This document shows positions 14,698 through 21,832 of a stretch of 21,832 bases of DNA, piece by piece. The notes under the pieces were generated by a model that worked only from the letters and a program-made list of their open reading frames with translations, searched no databases and was not told where the DNA came from. Each line of letters opens with the position of its first letter. The stretch's first letter is position 1. Source of the DNA: Sphingobium sp. (lineage in GTDB: Bacteria; Pseudomonadota; Alphaproteobacteria; Sphingomonadales; Sphingomonadaceae); contig JASBTC010000141.1 in the NCBI GenBank assembly GCA_030148625.1, positions 1 to 21,832 of the forward strand. The letters are read 5' to 3'. A program made the position numbers and the translations under genes.

Positions 14698-15813
14698 TCA
14701 AACACGTAGCTGCCAGCCGCGCCGGATCAGCGCCAGTGTGATCGCGATCGACAGGGCGCCGGCAATGACGGCGTAGAGCAGCGACGTCCAGGCCGGCGAC
14801 AGGCCCAGCCGCATCAGCGCGTCGAAGGAGAGCGCCCAGATCCGCCGGCCGCCGACGGACAGGACGAGCAGGGCGGTGAGCAGCGCGTGGACCACATAGA
14901 GCGTCAGCGCATCCTTGCCGAGGATCGCCGTGAATCGTGCCGGCGGACGCTCGTCGATCATCGGCCACAGAGCGCGAAGCGCGGCGAGCAAGGCCAGCCC
15001 GATGCCTGCGGTCGCCAGCGCGAAGCTGGGTGTCCACAGCGCCTTGTTGAGTGGCCAGACCATCAGCGCGGCGGCAGCGAGGGCAAGGCAGAGCAGCGCC
15101 GCAACGACACTGGCCGCGACCGCATTTCGCCCGGACACTGTCCGGCGCTGGACGGCGACGCCGATCAATCCGGTCGCGATCGCGGACAGTGTCGACAATG
15201 GCCCTTCGGGATCCCAGGTTCCGCGAAACAGCCGCCCGGGCAGCAGCGCGCGATCGAGCCAACCGCTCAATCCCTGGCCGGGCGCCATGCTCGCGACGGC
15301 TTCCCTCGGTGCGGGCAGATTGAGCAGCATGCCATGAAGAATGAGCAGGGCGATGGCGAAGATCGTCGGCGCCATCCATCCCCGCGTCGCATGGCAGGCG
15401 ATCGCACAAACCAGATAGACGATCGCGATCCGCTCAAGCACGCCGGTAAAGCGGATCGACGCGAGGTCGATCCGCGCCTGGACGATGGCGCCGATCAGCG
15501 TGCCGATCGCCAGTCCGATCAGATAGAGTAGGATTGCGCGCCGCGTGATCCGGCCTGCGCCGGCCGGCGGATCGCGGTGATCGAGCGCCAGCGGCAATGC
15601 CAGTCCGGAAGCGAGCAGGAACATCGGGAAGACGAGGTCGGCAAAGGTCAGCCCGTCCCACTCCGCATGGACGAGCATGGGAAAGGCGACTTCGCCCGAT
15701 CCTTGCAGATTGACCAGCACCATGCCGAGCACGGCGATGCCGCGCAGTGCGTCGAGTGCGCCGTCGCGTGCGGTGTTGAGGTTCGATCCCTGCACGCGCA
15801 TCTCCCCCGGCAT
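14698..15813 (-). CDS. NagX/HGSNAT-like membrane acetyltransferase (DUF5009/DUF1624 type)
   Basis: A 371-residue protein with about ten hydrophobic segments. The N terminus RDGALDALRGIAVLGMVLVN and the stretch HAEWDGLTFADLVFPMFLLA are hallmarks of the heparan-alpha-glucosaminide N-acetyltransferase-like family, including bacterial NagX. His49 in HAEWDGL matches the active-site histidine region that carries the acetyl group across the membrane in the human enzyme. A likely role is acetylation of an amino sugar (glucosamine or a cell-wall sugar) at the inner membrane. The substrate is unproven. ATG 15813 was chosen, and ATG 15801 is possible but has its purine stretch directly abutting the start. 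It starts ten bases after the small upstream gene and is probably co-transcribed with it. Confidence 0.8.
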   Translation of the reverse strand: MPGEMRVQGSNLNTARDGALDALRGIAVLGMVLVNLQGSGEVAFPMLVHAEWDGLTFADLVFPMFLLASGLALPLALDHRDPPAGAGRITRRAILLYLIGLAIGTLIGAIVQARIDLASIRFTGVLERIAIVYLVCAIACHATRGWMAPTIFAIALLILHGMLLNLPAPREAVASMAPGQGLSGWLDRALLPGRLFRGTWDPEGPLSTLSAIATGLIGVAVQRRTVSGRNAVAASVVAALLCLALAAAALMVWPLNKALWTPSFALATAGIGLALLAALRALWPMIDERPPARFTAILGKDALTLYVVHALLTALLVLSVGGRRIWALSFDALMRLGLSPAWTSLLYAVIAGALSIAITLALIRRGWQLRV

Positions 15814-15823
15814 GCTGCGACGC

Positions 15824-16027
15824 CTAGTCCTCGATCAGATCCAGATAGCTCACCACATCATTGTCAGTGGCGATGAACAGGCCGTTCTGAAGCTCGGCGG
15901 GTTGCTGCGCCGCGATCGTCAGCGCCTCGCCGAGCGTCCCATAGAACAGGGTTGTCGCCGCGCCGCCCTCCGCTTCGCCATCGAGATGATAGAGCCTGAC
16001 CGATACGCTGTCTGAAACCGTTCTCAT
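15824..16027 (-). CDS. Small conserved-looking hypothetical protein (67 residues)
   Basis: Reads MRTVSDSVSVRLYHLDGEAE ... SYLDLIED. Not assigned to a named family. It is acidic, has no membrane segment and shows an ordered pattern (VRLYHLDG, TTLFYGTLGEALTIAA, GLFIATDNDVVSYL) like a small folded domain. I believe similar short proteins occur in sphingomonads, but I cannot confirm that here. Support for coding: it fits in the 50-base-plus gap between two same-strand genes, stops ten bases before the next start, and uses typical high-GC codons. Start could be ATG 16027 or the in-frame ATG 16051, which adds eight residues. No strong ribosome binding site precedes either. Confidence 0.7.
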   Translation of the reverse strand: MRTVSDSVSVRLYHLDGEAEGGAATTLFYGTLGEALTIAAQQPAELQNGLFIATDNDVVSYLDLIED

Positions 16028-16063
16028 GGGCCGACAATGCCTCGGACCCATCCGCGCCGCAAC

Positions 16064-17170
16064 TCAGCCATTTGCGAACAGCGTCTTGAACTGGCGCGGC
16101 TGCGAGCGGAGATACTGGCTGGGTGCCGTCACCTGGCCGCCCAATGCCGCCGCCGCGTGCCAGGGCCAGCGTGGATCGTAGAGAATGGCGCGAGCGAGCG
16201 CGATCATATCGGCATCGCCGGTCGCGACGATCGCTTCCGCCTGTTCATAGTCGGTGATCAGGCCGACCGCGACCACCGGGATGGTCACCGCCTGTTTGAC
16301 CGCGCGGGCCAGCGGAACCTGGTAGCTGGGGCCGACCGGGATCGCCTGGGCGGGATGGAGGCCGCCGCTCGAGACGTGGATCGCGGCACAGCCGCGCGCC
16401 TCCAATGCCTGGGCAAAGGCGATGGTCTGTTCGATATCCCAGCCGCCCTCGACCCAGTCGGTGCCGGAAACGCGCATCGTCACCGGCCGCTCTGCGGGAA
16501 ATGCCGCGCGAACCGCTTCGAAGATCTCGAGCGGAAAGCGCATCCGGTTTTCGAGCGAGCCGCCATAATCATCGTCGCGGCGGTTCGATAGCGGCGAGAG
16601 GAATTGGTGGAGCGGATAGCCATGCGCGCCGTGGACCTGGACGGCGTCGATACCGAGCCGCGCGGCGCGGACCGCCGAAGCGACAAATGCATCGCGCACG
16701 CGATCCATGGCGTCGCGATCGAGCACGACCGGCGCATTCTCGCCGTCGGCAAAGGCGATGGGAGAGGGGGCGACGGTCTGCCAGCCATGTGGATCCGATG
16801 GTGAAATCTGTCCGCCGCCCTTCCACGGCGCTTCGACTGAGGCCTTGCGTCCGGCATGGGCGAGCTGGATCGCGACCGGCATCGGCGACCATTTGCGGAT
16901 GCTTTCCAGCGTCCGGCCGATCGCCGCTTCGGTCTCGTCGTTCCACAGCCCGACATCGGCCCAACTGATCCGCCCTTCGGGCAGCACAGCCGTCGCCTCG
17001 ATGGTGAGCAGGGCCGCGCCCGACAATGCAAGCTGACCCAGATGGATCAGATGCCAATCGGTCATGCAGCCGTCCTCGGCCGAATATTGGCACATTGGCG
17101 CGATGACGATGCGATTGGAGAGGTTGAGCCCGCCGATCTCGATCGGCTGGAACAGGCGGGGCTGACTCAT
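16064..17170 (-). CDS. Old-yellow-enzyme family NADH:flavin oxidoreductase (YqjM-like)
   Basis: A 368-residue FMN-dependent ene-reductase. It matches the YqjM (thermophilic-like) subgroup: APMCQYSA supplies Cys27 and Tyr29, AHAGRK the phosphate side, and VHGAHGYPLHQFLSPLSNRR gives the His180/His183 pair that holds the substrate and Tyr185. DDDYGGSLENR is the family signature. Such enzymes reduce activated C=C bonds using NAD(P)H and often detoxify electrophiles. The physiological substrate is unknown. ATG 17170 has GGAGA six bases upstream, which makes it better than ATG 17182. It lies about 100 bases downstream of the DAAO-like gene on the same strand and 36 bases before the small hypothetical gene. 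Confidence 0.92.
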   Translation of the reverse strand: MSQPRLFQPIEIGGLNLSNRIVIAPMCQYSAEDGCMTDWHLIHLGQLALSGAALLTIEATAVLPEGRISWADVGLWNDETEAAIGRTLESIRKWSPMPVAIQLAHAGRKASVEAPWKGGGQISPSDPHGWQTVAPSPIAFADGENAPVVLDRDAMDRVRDAFVASAVRAARLGIDAVQVHGAHGYPLHQFLSPLSNRRDDDYGGSLENRMRFPLEIFEAVRAAFPAERPVTMRVSGTDWVEGGWDIEQTIAFAQALEARGCAAIHVSSGGLHPAQAIPVGPSYQVPLARAVKQAVTIPVVAVGLITDYEQAEAIVATGDADMIALARAILYDPRWPWHAAAALGGQVTAPSQYLRSQPRQFKTLFANG

Positions 17171-17270
17171 GATGGTCTCCAATGCTGGAATTGGCGGGAG
17201 AGTGGACGGCGGGATGCCGCTTGGCCGGCGAGATGAGTGGCCGGTACGGCGGTTTCAATGCCCCTGCGGT

Positions 17271-18371
17271 TCAGCAGCGAAAGCCGTTGAAGAATTCCTG
17301 ATGCGACCGGATGATCCGCTCCGCCGTTTCCGGATCGGGCGTGGTCGACCAATTGTCGAGTTCGAACGTGCCGCCGAGCATGATGCCGTCGGCGCGCGGG
17401 AACATATAGCCGGCACGCCCGGCAAAGGCGTAGCCGATCTCGGGCTGGGGCAGCAGCACCGCGAGCTGGCCGCGTGCCGGGCGCAATTCCTGATCGCCCA
17501 CCAATTCGCGGGCGCCCAGGCCGGTGCAGTTGAAGACGAGGCGCTCGGGCAGGCCCGCGATATCGCCCGGCGCGAGCTTGCGGATCTCGATCCTGCCGCC
17601 CGCGACCTGGATATCGTGAAGCATCTGGCGCAGGAAACGGCCGGTTTCGACATAGAGCGTGACATAGCGGCCGACGGATTCGACCGGAAAGGGATGTTCC
17701 TCCGGCCGGAGGATGCGGTTTTCCGGGGGGAAGGTGTCGAACAGCGGCGTTTCGGGTTGGCTGCGCTCGGTATAGGTGGGCAGCCAGTGAATGCCGTAAT
17801 CGTCGCCGACCATGATCTGGAAGCGCCGCCAGCTATAGTCCGCCGCGGCGAGATATTGCCGCCGCCATTCGGGCGTGACCGCATCCTTGTCGAACAGGCC
17901 GAACGGATGCCATTGCCCGCCCGCGATGTTCGATGTCGTGTCGGGCGGCAGCGCCGCGGCATAGATGGTGACGGGAAAGCCGGCCTCCTGCAGCAGCCGC
18001 GCCGTCGTCAATCCCATGACGCCGGCACCGATCACTGCGACGGACCCTTTGTGCCCGGGCAACCCCAGGTCGACCGCCAGCCTGGAACTGCCCCAGCTCA
18101 GCGTGATCCCTGCGCCGCCATGGCCGTAATTATGGACCAGCTTCGTCGCGCCCATCTGTTCGGCGCGAACGACGAAGCCCGATGCGCGATAGGGGCGCAG
18201 CCCCACCAGATGCCGGATCACGCGTTCGGGCGCGACATTCACCCTTGGCAGGCAGGCAGGTTTGGCGCCGGCGCTGGCGACACGGGCAGAGGTGCAGCCC
18301 GAAGTCAGCAGAGCTGCGCCACCAAGCGCGCTGGAACCGAGAAAAGCGCGGCGGGACGGTAACGGAATCAT
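17271..18371 (-). CDS. Circularly permuted D-amino-acid-oxidase-like FAD oxidoreductase, predicted Tat lipoprotein
   Basis: A 366-residue protein. N terminus: SRRAFLG (residues 6-12) is a twin-arginine motif, and LTSGC (Cys26) fits a lipobox, so a Tat-exported lipoprotein is predicted. Residues about 50-105 (VGLRPYRASGFVVRAE then HNYGHGGAGITLSWG) match the segment that ends ordinary D-amino-acid oxidases. Only after it comes the FAD-binding Rossmann motif VAVIGAGVMGLTTARLLQEAG (GAGVMG at 115-120). The chain ends GYMFPRADGIMLGGTFELDNW plus about 25 residues, exactly where a normal enzyme would continue into VGLRP. The fold is therefore circularly permuted. Likely reaction: oxidative deamination of a D-amino acid at the periplasmic face. 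It is divergent from the ECF sigma gene. ATG 18371 has no strong ribosome binding site. Confidence 0.88.
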   Translation of the reverse strand: MIPLPSRRAFLGSSALGGAALLTSGCTSARVASAGAKPACLPRVNVAPERVIRHLVGLRPYRASGFVVRAEQMGATKLVHNYGHGGAGITLSWGSSRLAVDLGLPGHKGSVAVIGAGVMGLTTARLLQEAGFPVTIYAAALPPDTTSNIAGGQWHPFGLFDKDAVTPEWRRQYLAAADYSWRRFQIMVGDDYGIHWLPTYTERSQPETPLFDTFPPENRILRPEEHPFPVESVGRYVTLYVETGRFLRQMLHDIQVAGGRIEIRKLAPGDIAGLPERLVFNCTGLGARELVGDQELRPARGQLAVLLPQPEIGYAFAGRAGYMFPRADGIMLGGTFELDNWSTTPDPETAERIIRSHQEFFNGFRC

Positions 18372-18459
18372 TGGAAGAAACTAGCTGCCGGCCGCGTTGG
18401 CGCAAGCCGTGAAGCAGGGGGCGTCAATTCCCTGCAAAAAAAATCGGCATATTTCCTCC

Positions 18460-18485
18460 GGAAAATGCCCGGCCATGTGTCTAAG
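18460..18485 (+). promoter_or_regulatory. Candidate ECF-type promoter ahead of the sigma factor gene
   Basis: GGAAA (18460-18464), 13 bases, then TGTCTAAG (18478-18485), about 40 bases before the sigma gene ATG. The same word pair with identical 13-base spacing precedes the TonB receptor gene (20111-20136), and CCGGAAA is shared. A GGAA-type -35 and GTC-type -10 fit ECF promoters. It suggests the sigma factor transcribes its own gene. Confidence 0.5.
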
Positions 18486-18525
18486 CTGGATTGGCCGCGA
18501 GTGGGTGCGGTGGCGAAGGGCAGTG

Positions 18526-19089
18526 ATGGAGGATCGGGACCGTCAGGCGCGGATCGCGGAATGGGTGACACGCACCGTGCTGCCCTGCGAGCATCTTGTG
18601 CGCGCATGGCTGGCGCGATCTCTGGTCAGTTCGTCCGACAGCGACGATCTGATCCAGGAGGCATATTGCCGCCTCTCCAACGTCGAGGCGTTTGAACAGA
18701 TCGCACGCCCCGACGCGTTCTTCTTCCAGATCGTCCGCAACCTGCTGCTCAATCATATCCGCCGTGCCCGGCTGGTGCGGATCGAGACGGTGGCCGAACT
18801 CGACGAACTGGGCCTGGCGGACAGCGCGCCGTCGCCCGAGCGGGTGACGGGCGCGCGTCGCGACCTCGAACGCGTTCGTGCCTGCATCGCCGATCTACCC
18901 GAACGCTGCCGCCGGGTGTTCGAGCTGCGCCGCGTCGAGGGGCTTTCGCAGCGCGAGATCGCCGAGCGGCTGGGGGTGAACGAGAATGTCGTCGAATATG
19001 AAGTGGCGCGCGGATTGAAACTGGTGGTGAAGGCGCTGCGCGCCAGAGGCGACGATGTGGCGGATTTTTCGCGCATTGGGGCGCGGTGA
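18526..19089 (+). CDS. FecI-like ECF sigma factor
   Basis: A 187-residue RNA polymerase sigma factor. Region 2 contains DSDDLIQEAYCRL (38-50) and DAFFFQIVRNLLLNHIRRAR (63-82). Region 4 contains LPERCRRVFELRRVEGLSQREIAERLGV (124-151) with the DNA-reading helix-turn-helix. Members of this iron-type group are held by a FecR anti-sigma factor and released when an outer-membrane receptor binds its ligand. ATG 18526 was chosen because GAAGGG lies about six bases upstream and the protein then has normal family length; the frame is open back to 18397. The FecR gene starts ten bases after the stop, so they are co-transcribed. Confidence 0.92.
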   Translation: MEDRDRQARIAEWVTRTVLPCEHLVRAWLARSLVSSSDSDDLIQEAYCRLSNVEAFEQIARPDAFFFQIVRNLLLNHIRRARLVRIETVAELDELGLADSAPSPERVTGARRDLERVRACIADLPERCRRVFELRRVEGLSQREIAERLGVNENVVEYEVARGLKLVVKALRARGDDVADFSRIGAR

Positions 19090-19098
19090 GGTGAAGCG

Positions 19099-20079
19099 AT
19101 GACGACACGGCAAAGCGCTGAAGCGATCGAGGATGAGGCGGCCGACTGGCTCGCCCGGCTCGATCGCCATGGCCGCACGCCCGAATTGCTGGCCGAGCTC
19201 GACCGCTGGCTGGCAGGCGATACGCGCCGACGCGGCGCATTGCTGCAGGCGGAAGCCGCCTGGAACCTGCTGGTCGGCGATTTTCCGGCGGCGGAGCGGG
19301 AGGATGCAGTGACGCCCGCGCCCGCGACGTCCGGACTGTTCAGCCGCCGCCGCCTGATCGTTTCGGGTGGAGCGGCGGCGCTTGCGGCATCGGTTGCGGG
19401 CGGCATGCTGCTGATCGGACGCGGTGAGGAGTATGATACCGCGATCGGCGAGATCCGCCGCGTGCCGCTTGCCGACGGATCGATCGCGACGATCAACAGC
19501 GCCAGCCGGCTGACGGTGGCGCTTGCGCCCGAACGGCGGATCGTCCGGCTGAGCGAAGGAGAGGCCTGGTTCCAGGTCGCGCACGACAGGGCGCGGCCTT
19601 TCGTTGCCGAGGCCGGACGCATCCGCGTCCGCGCGGTCGGCACCGCCTTTGCCGTGCGCCGCCGCGAGGACGGCAAGGGCTCGGTCGGTGGGGCGGAGAT
19701 ATTGGTGACCGAAGGCGTGGTCGAGGCCTGGGTCGACGGCGCGGAGGGGCAGGCGATCCGTCTGTCGGCCGGTCAGCGCGCCTTTGTCGCGGACAATGCC
19801 GCGGTCACCGGTCGATCCGACGCCCCGGCCGAAATCACGCGCGCACTGGCCTGGCGGGCCGGCCAGATCGATCTGGCCGGGGAAAGCCTGGCGCACGCCA
19901 TCGGCGAGTTCAATCGCTACAACGCCGTGAAACTGGTCCTTGCCGATCCGGCGCTTGGTCGGGAGCCGCTCTATGGCGTGTTCCGCGTCGACGATCCGCA
20001 GAGCTTCGCCGATGCGGTGCGTCGTGGTTTCGAGGTGCCGGTGACCGCGAGCGAAACCGAAATCCGCATTGGCAGATAG
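19099..20079 (+). CDS. FecR-like anti-sigma factor / transmembrane sensor
   Basis: A 326-residue protein. The N-terminal cytoplasmic DUF4880 domain (about 8-58, EDEAADWLARLD) binds the sigma factor. One membrane segment follows (about 86-106), preceded by SRRRLIVSG, a twin-arginine-like motif sometimes seen in this family. The periplasmic FecR domain starts near residue 115 (EIRRVPLADGSIATINSASRL) and includes LSEGEAWFQVAHD and VRAVGTAFAVR. The C-terminal stretch from about 250 (GQIDLAGESLAHAIGEFNRY) matches the DUF4974/STN-like domain that contacts the receptor. It regulates the preceding sigma factor. GAGGTGAAGCG gives a reasonable binding site before ATG 19099. Confidence 0.92.
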   Translation: MTTRQSAEAIEDEAADWLARLDRHGRTPELLAELDRWLAGDTRRRGALLQAEAAWNLLVGDFPAAEREDAVTPAPATSGLFSRRRLIVSGGAAALAASVAGGMLLIGRGEEYDTAIGEIRRVPLADGSIATINSASRLTVALAPERRIVRLSEGEAWFQVAHDRARPFVAEAGRIRVRAVGTAFAVRRREDGKGSVGGAEILVTEGVVEAWVDGAEGQAIRLSAGQRAFVADNAAVTGRSDAPAEITRALAWRAGQIDLAGESLAHAIGEFNRYNAVKLVLADPALGREPLYGVFRVDDPQSFADAVRRGFEVPVTASETEIRIGR

Positions 20080-20110
20080 GAAGATTGCAGGAAAATGACG
20101 GCGGGTCTCC

Positions 20111-20136
20111 GGAAAGCCGCCGTTCGACTGTCTAGG
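20111..20136 (+). promoter_or_regulatory. Candidate ECF-type promoter ahead of the TonB receptor gene
   Basis: GGAAA (20111-20115), 13 bases, then TGTCTAGG (20129-20136), 48 bases before the receptor ATG. It matches the copy ahead of the sigma gene in both words and spacing. It overlaps a 7-base-pair hairpin, ACGGCGG (20098-20104) with CCGCCGT (20117-20123), which might act on read-through mRNA from the FecR gene. Confidence 0.5.
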
Positions 20137-20183
20137 CCCTGGAAGCGGCACGGCCGCACGGGGAAGAGACAGGGGGAACAGGG

Positions 20184-21832
20184 ATGACGATCGCAACGAC
20201 ATATGCGGGCACAAGGCCGCGCAAGGCCTGGCTGGCCGCTGCGGCGACGGTCGCACTGGCATGCGCGGCGCCGGCCTTTGCCCAATCACGCCCCATCGAC
20301 GTGCCGGCGCAGCCCGCGATCGAAGCGGTTTCGGCACTGGCACGCCAGGCCGAGGCGCAGATCCTGCTGCCGGGCCGCATCGCCCGCGGCATCCGGACCA
20401 ATGCGGTGGCCGGCGACATGACGGTCGAGCAGGCGCTGCAACGGCTGCTTGCGGGAACCGGGCTGTCTGCGCAGAAGACCGGGCCCAGGACATGGACGAT
20501 CGTACGCAATGCAGCCGCGGCGGGAAACGTGCCGGCGGGGGGCGCCGGCGATGAACAGGCCTCGCTCTCCGAACAGGAAGAAGGGGCGGAGATCACCGTC
20601 ACCGGCACGCGTATTCGCGGCGCGACGACACCCTCGCCGGTGATCCAGTTCACGCGCGAACAGGTGCGCGACGCCGGTTTCACCGAACTCGGCCAGGTGA
20701 TCCGCAGCATTCCGCAGAATTTCTCGGGCGGGCAGAATCCCGGCATCGGCCTGGGCGCCGGCGGCATCAACAACCAGAATATCTCGTCGGGCTCGGCGCT
20801 CAACCTGCGCGGGCTCGGCCCGGATGCGACGCTGACTTTGCTCAACGGGCGCCGTATGTCGTATAACGGCTTCGTCCAGGCGGTGGATGTTTCGGTGATC
20901 CCGGTCGGTGCGCTCGACCGGATCGAGATCGTCGCCGACGGCGCATCGGCGATCTATGGATCGGACGCGGTGGCGGGTGTCGCCAACATCATCCTGCGGC
21001 GCGATTTCGATGGCCTCGACACGACTGCCCGTTTCGGCTTGCCGACCGATGGCGGCGGCGAGCAATATCAGTTGAGCGCGACGGCGGGCACGACCTGGTC
21101 CGGCGGCGGCATGATCGTCGGCTATGAATATACCGATACGAAGGCGATCTTCAGCGATCAGCGCAGCTACACCGACTATATGCCGGATCCCAATCTGATT
21201 TACCCTTCGCGCCGGCAGCACAGCGCGATCGTCAATCTGCATCACGACATCGCCGATTTCCTGGAGTTCAGCGTTGACGGGCTCTTCACCCATCGCGCAT
21301 CGACGACCGGACTCTCCTCCCAGCCGGCGCAATTCGTCCGTCAGGCGGTCGAATCCACCGTCTATGCGGTTTCGCCCAGCCTGAAGGCGCGGTTGCCCGG
21401 CGACTGGTCGGTCACGCTCGGCGGCAATTACAGCCGCGACAAGACCGAGTTCGACGCCAGCTACACGATCTACGCGATCGATCTGCAGCTCGATTCCCGG
21501 GGCTGCTACTGCAACGAAAGCTATGCGGTGGAGGTCGATGCGGAAGGGCCGTTGTTCCGCCTGCCGGGCGGCGACCTGCGCGTCGCGGTGGGCGCCGGAT
21601 ATCGGCGCAGCGATTTCGACTATATCTCCTACACAAGGCTGACGCGCGAAAGCGGCCGGCGCAGCAGCCGTTATGCGTTCGGCGAGCTTTCCATGCCGCT
21701 GATCGGCCCCGACCAGGGCATATCCGGGATCAACCGACTGACCGCGACTGCCGCGTTCCGATATGAGGATTATGGCGATACCGGCAGCATCACCACGCCC
21801 AAGCTCGGGCTGATCTACGAACCGATCCCGGA
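20184..21832 (+). CDS. TonB-dependent receptor with STN signalling domain (partial, cut by window end)
   Basis: The frame is open from ATG 20184 (purine-rich AGGGGGA about seven bases upstream) to the window end, giving 549 codons. A signal peptide ends near AAPAFA (residue 33). The STN domain (38-106, IDVPAQPAIEAVSALARQAE through RTWTIV) contacts the FecR protein, marking it as a transducer of the FecA type. A TonB-box-like stretch, AEITVTGTRI, precedes the plug domain (about 145-272), which includes LRGLGPDATLTLLNGRR, DRIEIVADGASAIYGSDAVAGVANIIL. The beta-barrel then begins and is incomplete. The ligand is not readable from sequence: an iron siderophore, or, in sphingomonads, other large nutrients. 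A close Cys pair (GCYC) lies in the barrel. Confidence 0.93.
   Translation, partial: MTIATTYAGTRPRKAWLAAAATVALACAAPAFAQSRPIDVPAQPAIEAVSALARQAEAQILLPGRIARGIRTNAVAGDMTVEQALQRLLAGTGLSAQKTGPRTWTIVRNAAAAGNVPAGGAGDEQASLSEQEEGAEITVTGTRIRGATTPSPVIQFTREQVRDAGFTELGQVIRSIPQNFSGGQNPGIGLGAGGINNQNISSGSALNLRGLGPDATLTLLNGRRMSYNGFVQAVDVSVIPVGALDRIEIVADGASAIYGSDAVAGVANIILRRDFDGLDTTARFGLPTDGGGEQYQLSATAGTTWSGGGMIVGYEYTDTKAIFSDQRSYTDYMPDPNLIYPSRRQHSAIVNLHHDIADFLEFSVDGLFTHRASTTGLSSQPAQFVRQAVESTVYAVSPSLKARLPGDWSVTLGGNYSRDKTEFDASYTIYAIDLQLDSRGCYCNESYAVEVDAEGPLFRLPGGDLRVAVGAGYRRSDFDYISYTRLTRESGRRSSRYAFGELSMPLIGPDQGISGINRLTATAAFRYEDYGDTGSITTPKLGLIYEPIP

Noticed and set aside
18895..20493. 532-codon minus-strand open frame
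   Set aside because: Antisense to the sigma, FecR and receptor genes; no motifs.

Overview
The window is high-GC DNA from an alphaproteobacterium, most likely a sphingomonad (Sphingomonas or a close relative). I infer this from the gene families: a KaiC-like ATPase next to a histidine kinase, a FecI/FecR/TonB-receptor unit with an STN domain, a DUF2306 protein beside an AraC-type regulator, and short palindromic intergenic repeats. No tRNA, rRNA, CRISPR array, transposase or prophage gene was seen. Long ORFs antisense to real genes are common and were treated as high-GC artefacts.

Layout. 1-1565 (minus): a KaiC-like double RecA ATPase and the first 25 codons of a probable signalling gene, which runs off the left edge. 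1802-3721 (plus): an exported M28 metallopeptidase with a SnoaL/NTF2-like C-terminal domain. 3736-4749 (minus): an AraC-type regulator, divergent from a DUF2306 membrane protein (4851-5681) that is followed by a spermidine-synthase-like protein (5769-6440). 6441-6820: a palindromic repeat, then a 21-codon ORF with a near-consensus Shine-Dalgarno and several stem-loops, all ahead of an ABC exporter (6821-8617). A strong terminator hairpin separates the exporter from a convergent Qnr-like pentapeptide-repeat gene and a class-C serine hydrolase (8676-10580, minus). 10844-12772 (plus): an exported D-aminoacylase-like amidohydrolase. A large inverted repeat follows. On the minus strand from 18371 down to 12984 lie a D-amino-acid-oxidase-like flavoprotein, an old-yellow-enzyme reductase, a small unknown protein, a NagX/HGSNAT-like membrane protein and an ABC-F ATPase. 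18526 to the right edge (plus): ECF sigma factor, FecR anti-sigma factor and a TonB-dependent receptor cut by the window end.

How parts may work together. The serine hydrolase, D-aminoacylase-like enzyme and D-amino-acid-oxidase-like protein all carry export signals, and they could jointly process D-amino-acid-containing peptides or peptidoglycan fragments. The sigma/anti-sigma/receptor trio is a standard cell-surface signalling unit, and matched ECF-type promoter motifs lie ahead of both the sigma gene and the receptor gene.

The two most notable observations are: (1) the DAAO-like protein is circularly permuted, with the usual C-terminal HNYGHGG segment ahead of the Rossmann fold; and (2) the ABC exporter leader looks like a peptide-controlled attenuator, encoding ISTVHF and RYR, which recall drug-dependent stalling peptides.
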